Origin: Solanum dulcamara | Taxonomy: Eukaryota > Streptophyta > Magnoliopsida > Solanales > Solanaceae | DNA: 64,000 bases | Assembly: GCF_947179165.1 (NCBI RefSeq) | Contig: NC_077244.1 | Location: 16,440,949-16,504,948 of the forward strand | Direction of reading: 5' to 3' | In this document: positions 52,894 through 64,000 of the stretch, piece by piece | Position numbering within the stretch: position 1 is the first letter of the stretch | Layout of the letters: each line of letters starts with the position of its first letter | Translations under genes and position numbers: made by a program | The notes under the pieces: generated by a model | What the model was told of the DNA's origin: nothing | Database searches by the model: none | Seen by the model: the letters and a program-made list of their open reading frames with translations, nothing else

Positions 52894-55800
52894 TGTAATG
52901 ACCCTCCAAGTATTTTTGAATTAAAGCATTCATTTCATCGTTTAGAGCATTTTTGTAGAGACCCCAAGTCATTTATTAATTGATGACATTGATTGTTCGA
53001 TCACCTAGTGGTTCATTTTGTTTTTAGGCTAATTTCCCTGGTTTGGAGCTTTTATAATTTGAAAAGTTAACTTTGGTCATAAATTTAGGAAAAAACCTCA
53101 TAATGGAATTCTGACGGTTCCATCAACTTTAGAATGGCCAAATTAGGCTGTAGCATAGTCAGTACGAGTACCAAGACAATTAATATGATTTTGGGGCCAT
53201 TTGGCATTTTTGCCTTCGAAATTTAGCCTATGGTTGACTTTTGATCAACATTCTTGGAAAACATGCTTGAGTGAAAATTCTAACAGTGTGACTAGTTCCA
53301 AAATCTTGAGTTTGTTCTAGAATGACCCTTCATCTGCTTCCCGAGGCTTTCAGTCTTTTCCCAAGGCCTATTGTCAAAATAGGCTCAAAATGGCACTTGG
53401 GGATGGGACCCACATTTTATTAAAATGACCTCGTATGGGAATTTCAAATGTAACATTAAGTCTAAAATGTTGAATTTGGTAGGGTGGCATATCTTGTTTG
53501 CACGCAGGGGGATTTCGAACGAATCTCGAACACCCCATCGCAGATTTGGTCATACTAAGTCTATTTTGCACCAGCTGAGTCTGGTGTTGTCACTAAAGCA
53601 ACTCTTGTTCACTGAAGCAGCTTCTGCTAAAGAGTCTAGGAGGTTGCTAAAGCAACTAGCCCTCTTGGGTGGGTGTCGCTTAAGAGACAGACCTGTCACT
53701 ACAGCAACTGATCACTTAAGAGACCAAGTATCGCTAAAAAGATGCCCGCCTTTTTGAGGTGGTTTCTTAATCGACCAATGGGTGTTCGCTTTTGCGACAC
53801 CTAAGGCCCGTTAAGTCCAAAATTTTAAGCTTTGATCTTCAACTTTGAACCACGATTTCTCCTCTAATTTTTGGGCGATTTAGATGATTCAAAAGTCTAT
53901 TCTACATGATATGTTAAGGGGAATCTAGTAGGTTGATGATAATTAATGTTTGATGTTTTCTTTGAGGTAAATTTCTCTTTTCTTTCGGCGAGTCTAGTGT
54001 TCTTGAAGCTCAATGTTAATGATGAATACATGATTGGGTTGGGTCTATTTTGGTGTGTGAATTATGTTCTTTCTTGGAACATAAGCTGGGGTTAGTAGTT
54101 AGAGCCCATTGTCAAAGTTAATTTCATGAGTTACAGAGAAGGTCCCACAATTCTCAATTTTTGACTCCAAAATTGGCCCATCTCTAAATTCAATTATTTT
54201 AGTATCATAACGACTATATTAACATTATGAATCTATTATTGATAGTGTGTCAGCATTTGAAGGCCACTCAAAGAGAAAAGCTCTGATTCTGTGAGTTGGA
54301 GCATATAAGGTCGACCTACAGATAAGCTACGGTTTACCCTTCATAACACTAACATGTTTAGGAAATTCTATATTGAATTATATTAGTTAGAGGGGTTTGG
54401 GTGTTGAGCATGCTAAATTCCTAGAATTTACGTCCTAGGCACTATTTTGAGAAATTATTGGACTTTTTAAGCATGACTCTTGTTATTGTTGATCATCTAT
54501 GCCTAGTGATGTATGTTGTGCCTGTGTTTATATGTTTGAAAACATGTTTGGCCTTAGTCCAGGCTTAGACTAGTGTCTCATTATACTTGCGCGATCTTGA
54601 TTTCGTTGGGCCTTAGAACTTCTCAAACATCGTTTTGAACAGTTAGCTCCTTGTAGATTGATATAGCATACTTGATTCTGATAGTCTGAACATTAGCTAG
54701 GCAATAATACAGGTTGTAACCTTACCTCTATAATTCCATATTCTTGTATCAGCCCTGTATCACTTGGTTCTTGATTGTGGGGTTCTTCTCGATGATTTTT
54801 GTTGAATATGGTTTAGGCTATAAGGATGTATTGATGGTACTTGGTTTGGGGGTACGCCCTATGATGCTTGGTTGATCGCTGATCCTAATTTTGTTTGAAT
54901 CCTTATCTACAGTTACTTAGTTGAAGTCTGTGGTCTAGCTTACTCATGTTCGACTACTTAACTACAGTTACCCTATTGAAGTTTGTGCTCTAGCTTACAC
55001 GTGTTCGACTGCTTATCAACTATTACCTAATTGAAGTCTGTGGTCTAGCTTACTCATGTTACTCTTTAGCTACAGTTACTCAGTTGAATTCTGTGGTCTA
55101 GCTTACTCGTGTTCAACTCTGTAGCTATAAGTACCTGATTGAAGTCCGTGGTCTTCCTCACAAGTGGTTTGATTCCTGATTCCTTAATGAATCTTTGATT
55201 AAATTCGATATCTAGTCTCATCTTTGGGTTAAGTTTTAGGCTTTTGATGTGGTTCAGTTCATGTACGGGATAATAGTGATATTAGTGGAACTCTGTTGGC
55301 TCTGTTCTTTTTACTTCAACTACCTTTGCTCCTATCGGGTTTATAGAGGTCTACTTAGGTTGTTACCTTAGACTTATACATGATCATACCCGTCGGGTTT
55401 ATGGAAGCCCAATGAATTTAGCTAGATTCCTTTTCTTTGTTTGTTGAGTACGCTCGTATATATACCTACATTTACTTCTTGCCCGATCTTTGGTTGTGGT
55501 CATTTACTTGCATTTCAGTTTACTTTTCCTAATCTTTCTCAGTCGGCCTATGATGTCTAATAGGTACCTATTGCTTTGGTACTCATACTATACTTTGTAT
55601 ATATTTTCATGATGTTGGTCCAAGTACTAGCTACCGGCATTGATAGAGCTAGCTGTGGTCGTGATCAGAGGTGAGAGTGAGCACATTGTATTCTCGATTT
55701 ACCCATCTCCCTCTGTATATATATTTTGCCTATCGTTTACTTTTTGAGACAGCTCTATTTTCGTGGTCCATTTTTGGGACCTGTACTCTTTTTATAGTAG

Positions 55801-56027
55801 CTCTATAAATGTAACTTCTAGGTTCTGGGAGATATATTTTTACTTATATATATCTAGCTTTCTTTTGCCCGTTCATTTATACTCCTTTTATTTCATTATG
55901 GTTTCAGATTGAATTGTTAGTCTTCAACCCTGACATTCCATTACTTGCAGTTTCGGATATTGGCTCGACTTCCCTAAGGGTGAGTCATAGTAGGCGCCAT
56001 CATAACCTAAGAAATTGAGTCGTGATA
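52894..56027 (+). repeat. D2 5' LTR
   Basis: 3134 bp, from TGTAATGACCCTCC to 'gagtcgtgata' (the final CA decayed to TA). Bases 53570-53810 hold a block of gctaaagc words, for example GTTGCTAAAGCAAC at 53643-53656 (6-bp stem). Bases 54900-55170 repeat 'agtctgtggtctagcttac' with small changes about five times. Confidence 0.85.
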
Positions 56028-56029
56028 AG

Positions 56030-56041
56030 TTAGTCAGAGCC
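56030..56041 (+). other. Degenerate PBS of D2
   Basis: 'ttagtcagagcc' directly after the LTR resembles TGGTATCAGAGCC with a change and a loss. Position supports it; sequence is weak. Confidence 0.45.
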
Positions 56042-56231
56042 GCAAGTTCACCGGTCTCACTTGTACCGAGCTAAAATCTAATAGAGTCATGTGGATTGGT
56101 GCAGAGACATCCATAAATTATCTTTGGGAGGCTATAGGATGTCTTTAGGACCGTGTCTATTTTGTATCACTGTCGTGCAGTGTGTGGCTTATTGGTTTAT
56201 AGAAATCTCACTTGTTCCACTCTTTTACAAG

Positions 56232-57640
56232 ATGGCTCGTACGCGTGCCGAAGGTAGAGGCTGACCTCGAGGTTATGATAGAGTTGTACCATCAGCCTGG
56301 GGTAGAGAGCAGACTCTAAATCTAAAGGTGAAGCCACCAGTAGCTCCAATACATCAATAACCGGTGGGCTCAGGACTAGCCCATCCACTACCCGAGCCAG
56401 TCTCAGCTCCAGACTTATAAATGATGTTTGCCCAGAATTTGGTGGCTATTGGAGGTATGCAGCAGGCCCTTGATCCTACCGCTCCAGTGCTACAAGACTA
56501 GCCTACACTAGAGGTACCAATTGTACAGCAATCACCGGCACCTGCCACTCTATTGGATAATTTGGATGGTGTCATGCCACTTTAGGAGTAGAAGATGCTC
56601 GGGGTGTTCCTTAGACTAACACCACCAAGGTTTTCTAGGGTTGTGGGTGAGGATGCCCACAAGTTTCTACTTACTTTTTGAAAGCGGTTGCAGACCTTGG
56701 GTCTAGTGGAGTCTAGAGGAGCCAACTTTACTACTTATCAGTTAGACGGGCCCTCCTAATAGTGGTGGTGTACATATTTGGAGACTAGGCTAATTGGGTC
56801 TCCACTGATGGCATGTGTTGAGTTTTTAGAGGCATTCTTTGCTTGATTTATCCCTAGGAGCATTAGAGATCAGCTCCGAGATCAGTTTTCATGATTGGAG
56901 AAAGGCTCCATGATAGTATCAGAGTATGAGGCCCCATTCCATAAGCTCTCCAGGCATGCCACCATGATCTTACCTACAAAGAAGAAGAGAGTTCGGTGCT
57001 TCTTTAGGGGATTGAGACTCCATCTGCAGATTAAGACTCAGTCTTTAGTCTTAGTGAGCCGCTCATTTCTGGATGTGGTAGACCATGACCATATGCTTGA
57101 GCAACTCCTTTGTGAGGCCTAAGTGGCCAGCAGCAAGAGGGATGGACATGATGATAGTCAGGGTGAGTGGCGTTTTAGACCCCCAGGAGTCTTATAACAT
57201 ATTTCACTAGAGATTTTAACCAAATCAGTCTAGCACCCCTTTCCATGCCTCTCTTTAAACTTCAGAGGGTGATCAACACCGTCAAGGTGCCCTTAGTACT
57301 GGTCCAAGTCAAGGCTATGGGTTCTTCCAACCAAAGTGGCTTACCTCCAGCATTGAGCCAACAGTCACAGGGGTTCTATGAGTACAGGGAGCTAGATCAT
57401 TAGTCCCGCAAGTGCCCTTATCGCAGGCTAGCCTTACTAGATACACAGGAAGCTAAATCTATGCAGCACCAGCACCTTCAATTAGAGGCAGAGGCCAGTG
57501 TAAGACCACAGGGGTGGTCATCAAGGTGCACGGGGAGGTTCTCAAAGAGGCAAGTCAAGAGGCAGAGTCGATGCACTAGGTAGATAAGCCCAGGCCCACT
57601 TTTATACAGCTCCAGCTAGAGCTGAGGCTGAGACCTCGGA
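56232..57640 (+). pseudogene. gag: Ty3 gag pseudogene (D2)
   Basis: The ATG at 56232 gives MARTRAEGRG and then TGA. The capsid part is spread over frames: KMLGVFLRLTPPRFSRVVGED near 56595, then 75 open codons at 56895-57119 (SMIVSEYEAPFHKLSRHATMILP, LVSRSFLDVVDHDHMLEQLL). A single CCHC-like knuckle near 57385-57425 has lost its first Cys pair (ELDH, stop, SRKCPYR). It aligns with D1 gag throughout. It cannot give Gag. Confidence 0.75.
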
Positions 57641-58060
57641 CGATGTGATCACAAGTATGATTTTATTATGTCACTAGACCACATCTACTTTATTTGATCC
57701 TGGCTCGACGTATTCTTATATATTTATATATTGTGCTCCTCGACTAATTATGAGCTCGGCATCCTTAGTTGAGCCATTATGTCTTTTGACCCCAATAGGT
57801 GATTCTTTAGTAGTGGATTAGGTCTTTAGTCCTGTGTGGTTACTGTCTAGGGGTGAGACACTAGGGTTGATCTCATTTTTCTTGATATGGTGGATTTTAA
57901 TTAGATTCTGGGCATGGACTGGTTATCCCCTCACCATGCAGTCTTGGATTGCTATGTCAAGACCGTTACCCTAGCCATGCCTAGTATCCTACCTGTGGTG
58001 TGGTAGGGCTCTTGTAGTCGCACATTAGTTGGGGTGATTTTTTTTGTTTGGGCTCAGAGA
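57641..58060 (+). pseudogene. Ty3 protease remnant (D2)
   Basis: The active-site segment LFDPGSTYSYIFIYCAPRL lies near 57690-57745. The second half follows near 57855-57960 after frame changes (RVDLIFLDMVDF, MDWLSPHHAVLD, read over two frames). The DPGS core is intact, unlike D1. Confidence 0.7.
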
Positions 58061-58860
58061 TTAGTGGCTACCGGGTTCTTAGCATACATGGCTTGTGTTA
58101 GATATATGAATAAGGAGGACACTATAGTCTAAGACATTACAGAAGTGTTTCCTATCTATCTACCTAGCTTTCTTCCTAATCGCGATATTGACTTCACCAT
58201 TGATGCTGAGCCGGGTACTCTTCCTATGTCCATACCACCGTACCTTATGACCCCACAGATCTCAAAGTTAGCTTCAAGATCTCTTGGGACAGGGATTCAT
58301 TCAACCTAATATATCTCCTTGGGGTACCCCATTCCTATTCGTTAAGAAGAAGGACGGTAATATATATATGTGTATTGACTACAGGCAACTGAATAAGGTG
58401 AAGGTGAAGAACTGTTACCCTATCCCTAGGATAGATGACCTATTCGGCTATTTTTAGGGTGTCGTGGTATTTTCTAAGATTGATTTGAGATTCAGCAACC
58501 ACCAGTTGAGCATTAGGGCAGCAGATGTCCATAAAATAGCATTTAGGACTCGTTACGGCCACTACGAGTTCCTAGTGATATTTTCTGGGTTTACTAATAC
58601 CCCTACCACGTTCATGGCTTTAATGACTCGGGTTTTAGGCCATACTTAGACTCATTTGTCATAGTCTTCATTGATGACATTCTGGTGTACTCGCAGTGCC
58701 GAGATGAGCATAACCAGCACTTGAGAGTAGTGCTCCAGACTTTAGAGATCAGAGTTGTATGCCAACTTCTCAAAGTGCATGTTTTGGTTTGATTCAATAG
58801 CATTCTTGGGGCATGGGGTGTACAAGGATGTCATTATGATAGATCCAACAAAAATTAAGG
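58061..58860 (+). pseudogene. Ty3 reverse transcriptase remnant (D2)
   Basis: The fingers read [25 protein letters not shown] near 58340-58415, followed by [11 protein letters not shown]. The palm at 58464-58646 reads [17 protein letters not shown] (the first Asp is present, but SGYHQL is changed to SNHQL), then [14 protein letters not shown]. The catalytic [12 protein letters not shown] is at about 58658-58695, in another frame after a stop at 58649. The thumb is partly legible. Confidence 0.8.
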
Positions 58861-59420
58861 CTATTCTCGATTGGGCCAGGCCCACCTTTGTGACTGAGAT
58901 TCGTAGCTTCGGCAGATTGGCAGGGTACTAGAGGCGCTTTGTTGAAGGAGTCTCCACAATAGCAGTACCTTTGACTTAGTTGACTCACTAGGATGTTCTA
59001 TTCGTATGGTCAGAGGAGTGTGAGAGGATCTTTTTGAGGATCAAGGAGTTACTTACCACCGCTCTTATATTGACTCTTCTAGTTAAGGGCGAGGGATTCA
59101 TCGTTTATTACTTATACGTCAAGGCAGCTTAATCTATATGAGCGCAACTACCCCACTCATGACTTAGAGTTTGCGGGGGTAGTTTTTGCGCTTACTATTT
59201 GGAGGTACTACCCCTATGGGGTTCACTACGAGATTTATATATATCACAAGAGCCTTCAGTACATTATGATCCAGAGGAATGTTAATTTGAGGCAGCGCCA
59301 CTCGATTGAGATCCTACAGGACTACGACCTCTCTATTCTCTACCATCCGAGTAAGGCGAATATAGTAGCGGATGCTTTGAGTTGGAAGGCATTGAATGGG
59401 TAGTCTAATCTTCCTTTCTA
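58861..59420 (+). pseudogene. Ty3 RNase H remnant (D2)
   Basis: The connection is AILDWARPTFVTEIRSFGRLAGY. RNase H follows ([23 protein letters not shown]). About 60 bases carrying the catalytic YCDAS and GLGCVLM are deleted at 59110, as seen by comparison with 18760-18840. The end motif is well kept ([18 protein letters not shown], with two codons altered). A dead enzyme. Confidence 0.75.
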
Positions 59421-60990
59421 TTATGGAGCGACCATTAGCTTTGGACATCTAGTCTTTTGCTAACCTAATGATTCGACTTGACATCCCTGACTCCCAGTGT
59501 GTGTTAGCTTATGTGGGAGCTCAGTCATCTCAATTGGATCAGATTTGCAACCGTTAGTGTTTAGATGAGAAGTTAGATGTACTTTAAGATCGGGTTTTAG
59601 GAGAGGACACCAGCTTGTCTACTTTAGATTCAGATGGGGTTTTGAGATTTAGTGGTCATCTCTATATTCCAAGAGTTGGGGGTTTGATTCAGTTGATCCT
59701 TAGCAAGGTCCATGAATCCAGATATTCTATACATACGGGCACCGCTAATATATATCGTGACTTAAGGCAGCATTACTGGTAGAGTGGTATGAGAAAGAGA
59801 TATTGCAGATTATGTATCGCATTGTTTGAGTTGCCAGCTAATTAAGGCCTAGTATTTGAGGCCTGGTGGCGAGCTTCAGAGATTACCCATTCTCAAGTGG
59901 AAGTGGGAGCGGATTACCATAGACGTTATTGTGGGGTTGCCTCGTACATCCTGTGGTCTTAATAGCATTTGGGTCATCGTGGATCGATTGACCATGTCAG
60001 CATACTTCCTTCTCGTTCATACCTCCGACAGTGTTAAGAGGTTGGCCCATATCTACATTTGGGAGGTGGTTCACCTTCATAAAGTGCTTGTTTCTATAAT
60101 CTCAGACTGGGCCCATAATTAACATCCAGCTTTTAGAGGATTTTTCAAGAGGAGTTGGGTACCCATGTCAACCTCAGCACAGATTTCCACCCACAGACTA
60201 ATGGCCAGTTGGAGCATACTATTCAGGTTCTCAAAGATATGTTGCGGGCTTATTTTATGGATTTTAGGGGTCAGTGGGATCAGTTTTTGCCCTTGGTGGA
60301 GTTTGCGTACAACAATAGCTACTACGCTTGTATTTAGATGTCCCCATTGGAGGCCTTATATGGTAGGCATTATTGCCGTCCGGTTGGTTGGTTTGAGTCT
60401 ACAAAACCCTATCGTACAGTATAGACTTGATGTAAGAGGCCTTAGATTATGTAAGGGTGATCTAGGATAGGCTCAGGAAAGCTCAGAGTAGACACTAGAG
60501 TAATGCAGATAATAGGCGTCGTCCGTTGAGATTTGCCATTGGTGATAGAGTATTCCTCCGTATATTGCCTATGTAGGGAGTGATGAGATTTGGGAGACAG
60601 GGTAACTTATCCCCGGGTATATTGGTCCTATCCAGTTATTGAGGGCTGTTGGCAAGGTTGCATGTGAGTTAGCTTTGCATCAGACCCTTTTAGCTATTTA
60701 CCTGGTCTTTCATGTTTTGATGTTGCGCTAATATGTTCCAAATGAGTCCCACGTGCTTCAGTATGACGCAATTGGCTTGGATAATTTTTTGAGCTAATTG
60801 CTATTTTGGCCAGAGATGTCAGGCAGTTGCGATCTAGTGCCATTCATATGGTTAAGGTCCATTGGAGGCGTCATTCAGTCGAGGAAGCTACTTGGGAGAC
60901 CAAGCATGAGATGCAGGTACAGTTCCTCGCCCTATTTAAGCTTTCAGGTACTTCTAGACTCTTACTATTACGGATGAAAGTTCTTTAAGT
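59421..60990 (+). pseudogene. Ty3 integrase with chromodomain-like tail (D2)
   Basis: The zinc finger near 59700-59850 is worn. The catalytic core runs from WERITIDVIVGLP (first Asp) through WVIVDRLTMSAYFL to VSIISDWAHN at about 60090-60120, where the usual DRG after the second Asp has become DWA. GTHVNLSTDFHPQTNGQLEHTIQVL keeps the third residue (Glu). After FAYNNSYYACI the frame breaks repeatedly. The tail at 60806-60985 (SAIHMVKVHWRRHSVEEATWETKHEM) is the chromodomain-like module of Tekay elements. Confidence 0.8.
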
Positions 60991-60996
60991 AATGGA

Positions 60997-63285
60997 TGTT
61001 ATAATGACCCTTCAAGTCATTTTTGGTTTAAAGCATTCATTTAATCACTTAGAGTGTTCTTGTAGAGACCCTAATTGATTTATAACTTGCTGGACCTGAC
61101 TGTTCGATCGGCTAGTCATTCGTTTGGGTTTTAGGCCCGTTTTCTTATTTTGAAGCTTTTATAACTTGAAAAGTTGACTTCGGCTATAACTTTAGGAAAA
61201 CAACCTCAGAATGTAATTATGAAGGTTTCATCAGCTCTGGAATAGCCAAATTAGTCTAGTAGCATGGTCTTCATGAGTATTGAGGTAATCGGTTTGAATT
61301 TGGGGCTATTTGGCATTTTTGCCTTAGAAATTTGACCTATGGTTGACTTTGGTCAACATTCTTAGAAAATGCACTCAAATAAAAATTCTGACAGCTTGGT
61401 TAGGTTTGGAATGTCAAATTTGGTCTAAAATGACCATTTCTCTACTTCTCAAGGCTTCTGTTCTAATCTCGAGGCTTGTCGTGGAAATAAACTCAAAATG
61501 GCACTTGGTAGTAGTAACTATGTTTCATTAAAATGACCTCATATGGTAATTTCAAATGCGTTATTGAGTCCAAAACATCAAATTTGGTGGGGTGGCATAT
61601 ATCATTTGCACGCATGGGGTTCCGAATGAATCTCGAGCACCTCATTGGACAATTGGACATGCCAAGTCCATATTGCACCAGCTAAATCTGGTGCCATCGC
61701 TAAAGAGGCAGGTATCACTAAAAACATTCCCACCTCTTTGATTTGGTCATTTAAGTGACCAACAGGTGTTCACAAAGCGAACACCTGAGGCTAGTTAAGT
61801 CCAAAATTTCCAACTTTGATCTCCAACTTTAAACCACGATTTATCCTTCAATTCTTGGGTGATTTGGACCACTCAAAAGGCTATTATGCGTGATTATTTG
61901 AGGGGATTCTAGTAGGGTGATCAGAATAAAGAGTTGAGACTTCTTTGTAGGTATATTTCCCCATTTCTTTCAGCGAGTCTAGTGCACTTGAAGATCAATG
62001 TCAATGTTGAATGCATGTTTGTGTTGGGTCTTTTTTGGTGTGTGAATTGTATTCTTTTTGGAAAATATTCTAGGTTTAGTAGTTGGAGTCCATTTTCAGA
62101 GTTAATTCTGTAAGTTATGAAGTGGGTCCCATAATTCCCAATATTGATGACACTCGATTTAGGGGTACTCCCCATAATGCTTGGTTGGCCGTTGATCCTA
62201 ATTTTGTTCGACTCCTTATCTATAGTTACTCGGTTAAAATTCGTGATCTAGCTTACTCGTGTTCAACTCTTTAGCTATAGTTACCTAGTTGAAGTCTGTG
62301 GTCTAGCTTACTTGTGTTCGACTCCTTAGATACAGTTATCCATTTGAAGCCTGTGGTCTAGATTACTCATGTTCAACTCCTTAGCATCAGTTACCTGATT
62401 AAGTCTCTGGTCTATCTCACACGTGGTTTTATTCCTGATTCCCTGATGAATCTTCAGTTCAAGTCGATATCTACTCTCTACTTTGGGTTAAGTTTCAGCC
62501 TTTTGGGTTGGTTCAGTTCAAGTCTGGGATAATGGTGGTATTATTGGAACTCTGTTGGCTCTGTTCTTTTTACTTCAACTACCTTTACTCCTATCAAGCT
62601 TATGGGGGGTCCGCTTAGGTTGTTATGTTAGACTTGTGCATGAGCATACCCTTCAATTTTATAGGAGCCCAACGGATTTAGCTAGATTCTTTCTCTTTGT
62701 TTGTTGAGTACACTCATGTACATAACTATATTTATTTATTTCCCGGTCTTTATTTGTGGTCATTTACTCGCATTTTAATTTACTTTTGCTTATATTTCTT
62801 AGTCGACCCATGATGTATACTGGGTACCTATTATTTTGGTACTCATACTATACTCCGCATCTATTTTCATAATACAATTCCGAGTACTAGCTATCAACAT
62901 TGATTCGAGCTAGCTGTAGTCGTGATCGGAGGCAAGGGTGAGACATTGCATTTTGGATTTACCCTCTCCATTTTTACATATATTTTGCCTATCTTTTGCT
63001 TTCTGAGACAACACTATTTTCGTGGTTCATTTTTGGGACTTGTACTCTTTTTGTAGTAGCTCTATACATGTGACTTATAGGTTCTGGAAGGAATCTTTTT
63101 ACTTATATATATCTAGCTTGCTTCCTCCCCATTCATTTATGCTCCTATTAGCTCATTAGGTTTTAGATTGAATTGTTGTCTTTTACCCTGACTTCCCATT
63201 ACTCGCAATTTTGGGATATGGGTTGGCTTACCTACTTGTGGGTCATAATAGGCATCATCATGACCTAAGAAATTAGGTCATGACA
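60997..63285 (+). repeat. D2 3' LTR, internally deleted
   Basis: 2289 bp, from TGTTATAATGACCC to 'aattaggtcatgaca'. Compared with the 5' LTR it lacks about 0.68 kb (the counterpart of roughly 54165-54840), joined at about 62145. A 9-bp perfect stem CAGGTGTTC/GAACACCTG with a 7-base loop lies at 61763-61787. Confidence 0.85.
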
Positions 63286-63983
63286 AGTAGCCTTTCTCTT
63301 CTTGATGTGGAAGTTACATCAGATTCCATGTAATAGCTCACATCATCTTAAGATGTCAGTTAAAGGTCCTATCCCACATTCAAGTTATATATGCAAAGAT
63401 GAAAAGTTTATTATAAAGTTTATGATGCTTGACCATAGTTTACATGATATTTCAAATTCTTTAAGTTAATTAATGCTCATTATGTTGTCCATGCATATTA
63501 TGTCATATTGCTTACGTTCCTTTACTTGTTTATGTATATCTCACATACTTAGTACCTTCTATGTACAAACACATATTTTACCCACATTGTCTGATATGTA
63601 GGAACGGCCGATGACCATCTTATTCATGGATAGACTTGTTTAAGTTCTCTAAAGTTGGTGAGTCCACATTAATCAGGGACGTAGCTTTTCCTTCACATTG
63701 CTACTTTGATTATTTCTTATATTTCGGGTGAGCTAGGAGCTTCTCCTAATCCCCATCCAAGTCTAGTATAGGCATGTTTAGACATTTGAATTGATGTAAG
63801 TTTATTTTGGACATTGAATTGTGTATTTCTATTCCTTAGAATTGCACTTTTAAATTGATTCTTCCGCTTATCTTTTTATGTTCTTTACCTTATGAATGTG
63901 ATGTATTCTAAGATGTCTTTGTTTAGATCCTTCTGTTCTTCGATCATTGTGTCGCGTCTAGGCCCTAGGCTTGGGTCATGACA
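63286..63983 (+). repeat. Family A 5' LTR, right part (A5)
   Basis: This resumes the A5 LTR after the D2 element (agtagcctttctcttc matches 11020-11036 of A4) and ends 'cttgggtcatgaca'. The first five bases are the D2 target duplication. Confidence 0.85.
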
Positions 63984-63987
63984 AACT

Positions 63988-63999
63988 TGGTATCAGAGC
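63988..63999 (+). other. Primer binding site (initiator tRNA-Met)
   Basis: A perfect TGGTATCAGAGC, 4 bases after the A5 LTR end. The internal domain of this A element lies beyond the window. Confidence 0.9.
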
Positions 64000-64000
64000 A

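Larger units (their letters stand above)
52894..63285 (+). mobile_element. Family D Ty3 retrotransposon, near-complete (D2)
   Basis: 5' LTR 52894-56027, leader and gag 56028-57640, protease, RT, RNase H and integrase to about 60990, 3' LTR 60997-63285. The flanks are agtac (52889-52893) and agtag (63286-63290), a 5-bp duplication with one mismatch. All coding domains are present in Ty3 order but broken by many stops. The two LTRs differ at many sites and by an internal deletion of about 0.7 kb, so the insertion is old. It lies inside an A LTR. Confidence 0.85.

Overview
The window is plant nuclear heterochromatin made almost entirely of nested and decayed retrotransposons. I found no host protein gene. 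The evidence for a plant, most likely Solanaceae, is: Tekay/Del-like Ty3 (Metaviridae) polyproteins with a chromodomain-like integrase tail; LTRs of 2-3.6 kb; PBS sites matching initiator tRNA-Met (TGGTATCAGAGC); a plant L1-type LINE whose ORF1 has DUF4283 plus a CCHC knuckle and whose ORF2 carries an RNase H; and a tRNA-derived SINE of Solanaceae type. Genus cannot be fixed by eye. LTR families are named A, B, C and D here for cross-reference only.

Layout. 1-11726: a tandem chain of family A Ty3 copies on the + strand (LTR, broken integrase, LTR, gag-PR-IN, truncated LTR, PR-RT-IN, LTR), each with its own internal deletion. 11727-12537: tail and LTR of a Copia element. 12568-19257: family D Ty3 5' LTR, gag, PR, RT and RNase H, interrupted at 19258 by a family B LTR. 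19258-27797: family B in both orientations (a + copy split around a 3.6 kb minus-strand LTR), then a B leader and gag that stops abruptly. 27798-28919: unassigned sequence with one SINE. 28920-44237: the 3' end of a minus-strand D element (LTR plus integrase) split by an 11.5 kb LINE (31795-43260, minus strand) with poly(A) and an 11-bp target duplication. 44238-51450: a + strand Ty3 RT-RNase H-IN fragment split by a C solo LTR, itself split by a B solo LTR, both with perfect 5-bp target duplications. 51451-63983: a family A 5' LTR split by a nearly complete D element (52894-63285). The A LTR ends 4 bases before a perfect PBS at 63988-63999, so another A element continues past the window.

How the parts work. 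The Ty3 copies would encode Gag, protease, reverse transcriptase, RNase H and integrase, but every copy seen is full of stops, frameshifts and deletions and must be inactive or supplied in trans. The LINE is the best preserved object. ORF1 (1313 codons) is intact, ORF2 is spoiled by only two nonsense codons, and the ORF1 stop and ORF2 start overlap as ATGA.

Most unusual points: (1) a 3.3 kb LINE 3' region with a further 841-codon open stretch in the ORF2 frame, built on frame-keeping tandem repeats with a near-invariant DNA core; (2) blocks inside the LTRs made of short self-complementary words that differ between copies whose flanks still align; (3) the three-level nest at 44238-51450.
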